Shown here piece by piece: positions 7,226-10,403 of a stretch of 10,403 bases of DNA. The notes under the pieces were generated by a model. It ran no database searches, had not been told where the DNA came from, and saw only the letters and a list, made by a program, of their open reading frames with translations. The stretch is taken from the NCBI GenBank assembly GCA_003660605.1, contig QMUN01000012.1, positions 1 through 10,403 of the forward strand, in the 5' to 3' direction. A program made the position numbers and the translations under genes. Within the stretch, counting starts at the first letter, position 1. Each line of letters starts with the position of its first letter. This DNA comes from Thermococci archaeon (GTDB taxonomy: Archaea; Methanobacteriota_B; Thermococci; Methanofastidiosales; B48-G16).

Positions 7226-7498
7226 TCACGCTATCTCAAAACTTTTTACTCTGAATCCTCTTTTTGTATGCATTTTTTTGCAGACACTGCAAATATACCT
7301 TACATCACGTCTTCTTGTAGATTTTTCGCCTTTTGGTTTTGGTCTTGGATACCCTCTGTATCCTTTTGTTTTTCTTCTAAATCTCCTCTGACCCTGTTTT
7401 AACTCTCCTCTCTTTCGTGGCTTTTGTATCTTAATCGTATGTTCTGTATGTTTTTTACAGTATGGACAATAAATCCTCATTGTTTTCGGAACTTTCAT
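7226..7498 (-). CDS. rpl44e: Ribosomal protein L44e
   Basis: A 90-residue large-subunit ribosomal protein, very basic, with a split zinc site: CPYC (11-14) near the N-terminus and CSVC (70-73) near the C-terminus, around a basic loop containing [20 protein letters not shown]. The N-terminus [14 protein letters not shown] is typical. An in-frame GTG at 7507 would add three residues, but ATG 7498 has GGTGA five bases upstream and gives the family's usual start. The gap from the Gins51 stop is one base, so translation is likely coupled. Confidence 0.95.
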   Translation of the reverse strand: MKVPKTMRIYCPYCKKHTEHTIKIQKPRKRGELKQGQRRFRRKTKGYRGYPRPKPKGEKSTRRRDVRYICSVCKKMHTKRGFRVKSFEIA

Positions 7499-7499
7499 T

Positions 7500-7973
7500 T
7501 TATTCACCTTTTATACCTAATCCATTTTTTATGAGCAGTATTCCAACATCTGTCGGCAGTTCTACATCTTCACCCTTCTTGAAAGGTCCATATATTTTTA
7601 GATCGGGACCTACTATCTCTGGAAGATCCTCTTTCAATCTTACCTTTAAAGTTCTGGGTACAGTTTCTGCAAACAATGTTTTTTTATACTTTTTTATTAA
7701 CTCGGAAATCTCCTTAAAAACCTTTTCCTCTTCGGGCATGAAGTTCTGATCTTTGAGACTCACTATCTTCCCCACTCTCAATGCAAGAAGTTCTGAAAAT
7801 TTAGTTTTAATAACACGCAACTCTCTCTGAAGAACTTTTTTTTCAAATCCCTCCTTCGTTTCTATTTTACTCCTCAAATTTTCTATATAACCTAAGAGAT
7901 CGGAATAAAAATTAGGAGACAGTTTCTGCAATTTTACTTCTTCTTTTTCTTTTTTCAGTATATCCTCTATCAT
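7500..7973 (-). CDS. gins51: GINS complex subunit Gins51 (Gins15 type)
   Basis: A 157-residue subunit of GINS, which joins MCM helicase and the Cdc45/RecJ-like protein in the replicative CMG-type helicase. It has the A-B domain order of the Gins51 group: a helical A domain (about 1-100, with the conserved LLALRVGKIVSL at 62-73), then a small beta-rich B domain (about 108-154, YGPFKKGEDVELPTDVGILLIKNGLGI split by strands). Its start forms an ATGA overlap with the PCNA stop. PCNA followed by a Gins51 gene is a known archaeal pairing. No Gins23 gene is in the window; it may lie elsewhere, or the complex may be a homotetramer as in some Thermoplasmatota. Confidence 0.88.
   Translation of the reverse strand: MIEDILKKEKEEVKLQKLSPNFYSDLLGYIENLRSKIETKEGFEKKVLQRELRVIKTKFSELLALRVGKIVSLKDQNFMPEEEKVFKEISELIKKYKKTLFAETVPRTLKVRLKEDLPEIVGPDLKIYGPFKKGEDVELPTDVGILLIKNGLGIKGE
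7504..7508 (-). promoter_or_regulatory. Shine-Dalgarno site deciding the L44e start
   Basis: GGTGA, complementary to the 3' end of archaeal 16S rRNA, lies five bases before ATG 7498 and inside the last Gins51 codons. It would overlap the alternative GTG start at 7507, which disfavours that start. Confidence 0.55.
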
Positions 7974-8698
7974 TCTCTTTCAATCCTGGGAGCCAGAATG
8001 AACTTCACCTTAGCTTTATCTATATCAAATTCGAGCATTAACGGAACATCTGAACCAAGTTTTATCACCATTGCACCATAAATAGATTTAGATATGTCCG
8101 AGAGATAACTGAGATTAAATGTGGCTTTAGCAGCCTCCTTGACATCATACTCTATCATCGAATCCTTTTCGTTTACAGTCTCAATGTCACTCGTATCTCC
8201 CTGCGCCTTCATCAAAAAACTATCTTTTCTTGCTTCGAACGTAATGTGATCTGCAACAACTGACGCATCTTTAATTCCATCTTGGAATATCTCTGAGTTT
8301 AACTTAACAGTGGCTGTAAACGGAATTTCTGGGAGTTTTGATCTCTTTTCCAAAACATCTATAATAGGAAGCCCGAATTTTCTCTTCGATTCTCCAATAA
8401 ATGTCATGTGTATCTTCGATTCATCTGCTTTCATGACCAAGATATCACTGGGCTTTGCTCTATACATTATTTTTCTCATCTCATCCATATCTATGCCGAG
8501 AGATACCTCTTTGTCAATAGAAAACTCATCAAACATCTCTTTTGGAATCTCAATGTCAAGCATCGATATATGCGATGGATCCATTGCTCTCATGTATATT
8601 CCTTTTTCCTTTACCTCAAAGGGAGCCTCTTCTATTATACTGCTCACTGTATTCACAATGTCTCTCCACAATCTTGCCTCAAGTTTAGCATTGAACAT
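7970..8698 (-). CDS. pcn: PCNA, DNA polymerase sliding clamp
   Basis: A 242-residue archaeal proliferating-cell nuclear antigen, which forms a trimeric ring on DNA and tethers polymerase, ligase, FEN1 and repair enzymes. Family signatures are MRAMDPSHISMLDIEIP (36-52), the LGIDMDEMRKIM helix region, the interdomain connecting loop around residues 116-126 that receives PIP-box peptides, and the C-terminal FILAPRIE (233-240). Length is normal (about 245). The ATG lies about 25 bases after a TATA box with no Shine-Dalgarno site, so the message is probably leaderless. It is the first gene of the eight-gene cluster, and its stop codon overlaps the Gins51 start. Confidence 0.96.
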   Translation of the reverse strand: MFNAKLEARLWRDIVNTVSSIIEEAPFEVKEKGIYMRAMDPSHISMLDIEIPKEMFDEFSIDKEVSLGIDMDEMRKIMYRAKPSDILVMKADESKIHMTFIGESKRKFGLPIIDVLEKRSKLPEIPFTATVKLNSEIFQDGIKDASVVADHITFEARKDSFLMKAQGDTSDIETVNEKDSMIEYDVKEAAKATFNLSYLSDISKSIYGAMVIKLGSDVPLMLEFDIDKAKVKFILAPRIERE

Positions 8699-8718
8699 AA
8701 TAAAAAATGTGAAGCATA

Positions 8719-8736
8719 ATATATAAACCTTTTTCA
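8719..8736 (-). promoter_or_regulatory. BRE/TATA promoter of the PCNA-led operon
   Basis: On the minus strand a purine-rich GAAAAAGG is followed by TTTATATAT, centred about 25 bases before the PCNA ATG at 8698. This is the clearest promoter for the downstream eight genes, since none of their junctions leaves room for another complete promoter. Confidence 0.65.
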
Positions 8737-8770
8737 GATCGCTACAGAGTTTTTATGATTCTACTGGAAA

Positions 8771-8853
8771 TGCACAAAGAAAACATAATAATATTGGTAT
8801 ATTCCTATATCTTTATAAGAGAAATATATAGGTATATAAAAATATTATGTGCA
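8771..8853. repeat. AT-rich imperfect palindrome upstream of the PCNA promoter
   Basis: Ends TGCAC (8771-8775) and GTGCA (8849-8853) are inverted copies. Inside them CATAATA (8784-8790) pairs with TATTATG (8843-8849), and ATATTCCTATAT (8799-8810) pairs with ATATAGGTATAT (8826-8837) with one mismatch. The centre is about 15 bases. It sits about 35 bases upstream of the PCNA BRE. It could be a regulator site, a small non-autonomous mobile-element relic or a structured AT-rich spacer. The rest of 8740-9008 contains no gene that I can support. Confidence 0.6.
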
Positions 8854-8915
8854 AAATTTAAAATGCTCATATCACTTATATGCTTTCTTCCTGTGCCCAA
8901 ATACTCTATAGAAAC

Positions 8916-8939
8916 TTTCTTTATGGTAAGATAAAGAAA
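8916..8939. repeat. hairpin downstream of the AbiEii gene
   Basis: TTTCTTTAT (8916-8924) and ATAAAGAAA (8931-8939) form a perfect 9-base stem with a six-base loop, 70 bases past the AbiEii stop codon on the minus strand. It may mark the end of the toxin-antitoxin transcript. No strong T-run follows, so a terminator role is only possible. Confidence 0.4.
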
Positions 8940-9008
8940 TTCCCGCTTATGGCATATTTTAAGCATTCTTCATCAATTATCTCTGAAGCTAGACAATTGA
9001 CAGTTCAT

Positions 9009-9737
9009 TCAGTTCTCCCGAAAAAAGGAAATTATATATTTTACCTGTTCTTCGAACTCCGGTAGTTTAGTTACTACCAAAGGCTCTAAACTTTTCCATG
9101 CCCCCTCTTTTTCCCATAGTTTCTCTTCGAAACTTTCTATGCTGAACTTTGGAAACTTTCTCTTAATCAGTTCCATATCTATTTTTGTTCCCAACCTTAA
9201 CAGTAAAGCAACATCATAAACATCTCTTGGTCTGTTTCTCTGATATACTGCGGAAATTTTATTTGTAAACATATCTTCTTTCGTGGGAACAATCATTTCG
9301 ATCGGTGGAATATCTGGATAGGGCGAGTAAAGAGTTCTTTTTTCAGTTTTCGTTGATTTTGGTGATGTTAACATTTCTATTGAGAGTATTATTTCTCTGG
9401 GATGGGCTGGAAAAGATATACCAAGTCTGAGAAAAAGCATGTTCGATGTTCTTTTGCTTTTCAGCAAGTTACAGTTTATCCCAAAGAGTATAAGCTCTTT
9501 TTTTAGATAAACTGACAGGTCTTCTGGTATTTTGACTGCGTATACATCGATATCTTCTGAGAATCTATCACCCTTAAAGACTTTCCATATACATGTTCCA
9601 CCACCAAATACCATATCTGGCATTTTTCTATAGAGAAGATGCAATAAAAGATCCTGAAGATAATCTTTCCATATCTGGTCGATCAATTTAAGTCTTCTCA
9701 TGTGCGCATATTTTTTTACCTCTTCCTGCGTGAGCAT
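9009..9737 (-). CDS. abiEii: AbiEii-type nucleotidyltransferase toxin
   Basis: A 242-residue toxin of the AbiE toxin-antitoxin/abortive-infection family, a polymerase-beta-fold nucleotidyltransferase. Visible motifs are GGGT (45-48), RFSEDIDVY (58-66) with the metal-binding pair D62/D64, a possible third acidic residue E121 in SIEML, and the downstream KISAVYQRNRPRDVYDVALL (160-179), whose K160 and R171-D172-xx-D175 pattern is typical of AbiEii/DUF1814 proteins. Characterised relatives bind NTPs, and some modify tRNA ends; the target here is unknown. All key residues are present, so it looks active. The start overlaps the antitoxin gene by 22 bases and has a strong AAGGAG site eight bases upstream. 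Confidence 0.85.
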   Translation of the reverse strand: MLTQEEVKKYAHMRRLKLIDQIWKDYLQDLLLHLLYRKMPDMVFGGGTCIWKVFKGDRFSEDIDVYAVKIPEDLSVYLKKELILFGINCNLLKSKRTSNMLFLRLGISFPAHPREIILSIEMLTSPKSTKTEKRTLYSPYPDIPPIEMIVPTKEDMFTNKISAVYQRNRPRDVYDVALLLRLGTKIDMELIKRKFPKFSIESFEEKLWEKEGAWKSLEPLVVTKLPEFEEQVKYIISFFREN

Positions 9738-10312
9738 TCAATCAACTCCTTTATTTTTTTCATGACTTCGTCAGACGTTAGTTCTGCATATTTTCTAAGG
9801 AGTACGCGGTCAGAATTTTTTATTATTCTCATGATCTCCTCTTCAGGTATTCTATTCATACAGAGTGCATCAATAACTATCTTTTCGGGCTTTGCAACTG
9901 GGATCCTTATCTCATTTCCCCAGATTATATTTTCATAGCCAAACATCATTTTTGGATTTACGGTATAAAATATTATCGGGGTGTCCTGAAAGACAATCTT
10001 TTTCTTGAATCTCTTTCTTGATGTAGCAACTTCAACAGCAAAAGGTATCTGTGTCGTAAGTCCTCTTATGCTCATTGCTGTCCAGAGCGTCAGATAGCAG
10101 GGTTCTGTTATGTGTGTGGCAACAGCTATTGGATCCTCTAAACAGGTGTATTTTCCCCTCTCGATGCGTTTTATTCTTCCTGATCTGACAAGTGTGAAGA
10201 GCAGTTTCTTTGAGTAGTTTTCTGGTATTTTCTCATTGTGTAGATCTTTTGGCGTGAAAACAGGTTTTTTCATTATCTGCTCCAATATTTTTTTGTATTT
10301 TATTACCGGCAT
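9716..10312 (-). CDS. abiEi: AbiEi-type antitoxin / winged-helix transcriptional regulator
   Basis: A 198-residue partner of the AbiEii toxin. Residues about 4-56 form a winged helix-turn-helix (VFTPKDLHNEKIP, then LLFTLVRSGRIKRIERGKY). The following antitoxin domain has the family segment YLTLWTAMSIRGLTTQIP (73-90) and AKPEKIVIDAL (140-150). In studied AbiE systems AbiEi represses its own promoter through the winged helix and neutralises AbiEii without a stable protein complex (type IV). An in-frame start at 10357 would add a 15-residue hydrophobic extension and would lie upstream of the TATA box, so ATG 10312 is preferred. Two inverted repeats lie just upstream. The C-terminus overlaps the toxin gene. 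Confidence 0.83.
   Translation of the reverse strand: MPVIKYKKILEQIMKKPVFTPKDLHNEKIPENYSKKLLFTLVRSGRIKRIERGKYTCLEDPIAVATHITEPCYLTLWTAMSIRGLTTQIPFAVEVATSRKRFKKKIVFQDTPIIFYTVNPKMMFGYENIIWGNEIRIPVAKPEKIVIDALCMNRIPEEEIMRIIKNSDRVLLRKYAELTSDEVMKKIKELIECSRRKR
9746..9751 (-). promoter_or_regulatory. strong Shine-Dalgarno site of the AbiEii gene
   Basis: AAGGAG followed by TTGATTGA and the ATG at 9737. It is the strongest ribosome site seen in the window and lies inside the antitoxin coding end. It allows toxin translation from an antitoxin transcript whose own start is probably leaderless. Confidence 0.65.
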
Positions 10313-10334
10313 GATGATCAATAGGTAATGAAAG

Positions 10335-10345
10335 TATTTAAATAT
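10335..10345 (-). promoter_or_regulatory. TATA box of the abiE promoter
   Basis: TATTTAAATAC-like sequence on the minus strand, centred about 28 bases before ATG 10312, so transcription would start within a few bases of the start codon. The BRE position just upstream (10346-10351) falls inside the first inverted repeat. Confidence 0.6.
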
Positions 10346-10347
10346 GT

Positions 10348-10369
10348 TAGTTACCAAAGATGGTAGCTA
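10348..10369. promoter_or_regulatory. inverted repeat 1, probable AbiEi operator
   Basis: TAGTTACC, six bases, GGTAGCTA: an 8-6-8 inverted repeat with one mismatch, extendable by two bases on each side to GTTAG...CTAAC. It abuts the TATA box and covers the BRE, so a bound repressor would block TFB. It shares its half-site with the repeat at 10376-10397. Confidence 0.7.
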
Positions 10370-10375
10370 ACATGA

Positions 10376-10397
10376 TAGTTACTGAAGAAGGTAACTA
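10376..10397. promoter_or_regulatory. inverted repeat 2, probable AbiEi operator
   Basis: TAGTTACT, six bases, GGTAACTA: the same 8-6-8 layout as repeat 1, shifted by 28 bases. Seven of eight half-site positions match as an inverted pair. Two equally built sites upstream of an AbiEi gene resemble the paired operators described for bacterial AbiE loci. Confidence 0.7.
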
Positions 10398-10403
10398 TAA
10401 TGG

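Noticed and set aside
8310..8726. 138-codon plus-strand open frame opposite PCNA
   Set aside because: It lies antisense to the conserved PCNA gene and its promoter, and its composition is typical of a reverse-strand shadow.
8930..8995. Short minus-strand open stretch past AbiEii (about 21 codons, ASEIIDEECLKYAISGNFF)
   Set aside because: It resembles a possible gene relic, but it has no start codon, is too short to assign and could be chance.
8880..9065. 61-codon plus-strand open frame in the gap upstream of PCNA
   Set aside because: It overlaps the AbiEii 3' end, lacks a ribosome site and promoter, and has no recognisable family.
10313..10357. N-terminal extension of AbiEi from 10357
   Set aside because: It would begin upstream of the TATA box within the operator, and it adds a hydrophobic stretch not expected in front of the winged helix.
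1..10403. CRISPR array, tRNA or rRNA genes
   Set aside because: No regularly spaced direct repeats were seen, and no cloverleaf-like or rRNA-like sequence in the gaps.

Overview
The window is a gene-dense, AT-rich stretch of an archaeal chromosome. The archaeal assignment rests on several families that bacteria lack: an archaeal-type sliding clamp (PCNA), a GINS replication subunit, ribosomal proteins L44e and S27e, translation factor aIF2-alpha, Nop10 and the repair enzyme EndoQ. TATA boxes lie about 25 bases before several start codons with no leader, which is a typical archaeal arrangement. The gene set points to a euryarchaeal lineage. EndoQ and the low G+C would fit a thermophile, but neither lineage nor lifestyle can be fixed from this window alone.

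Layout, left to right. Bases 2-967 (+) are the C-terminal part of an SMC chromosome-organising ATPase cut by the window edge. It meets, tail to tail with a 4-base overlap, an unrecognised coiled-coil membrane protein (964-1962, -). A DMT/EamA-type transporter follows (2059-2907, -). A short divergent promoter region then separates the transporter from a YchF/OLA1-like archaeal GTPase (2989-4173, +).

The core of the window is one long minus-strand cluster running from 8698 down to 4166. In transcription order it encodes PCNA, Gins51, L44e, S27e, aIF2-alpha, Nop10, a PAC2-family proteasome-assembly-type protein and EndoQ. All junctions are overlaps or gaps of a few bases, and the only clear promoter is a TATA box in front of PCNA. 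The cluster therefore couples replication (clamp, GINS), translation (ribosomal proteins, initiation factor), RNA modification (Nop10), probable proteasome assembly and repair of deaminated DNA. EndoQ, the last gene, ends in a PCNA-binding-like motif, so the first and last products probably work together. S27e and Nop10 are short genes (59 and 57 codons) that are easily missed.

Upstream of the PCNA promoter is about 270 bases of AT-rich DNA with no gene but with an imperfect 83-base palindrome and a small hairpin. Beyond it lies an AbiE-type toxin-antitoxin pair on the minus strand (AbiEi antitoxin 9716-10312, AbiEii nucleotidyltransferase toxin 9009-9737). It is preceded by two matching 22-base inverted repeats directly upstream of the TATA box, which look like autoregulatory operators. 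The window ends just past these operators.
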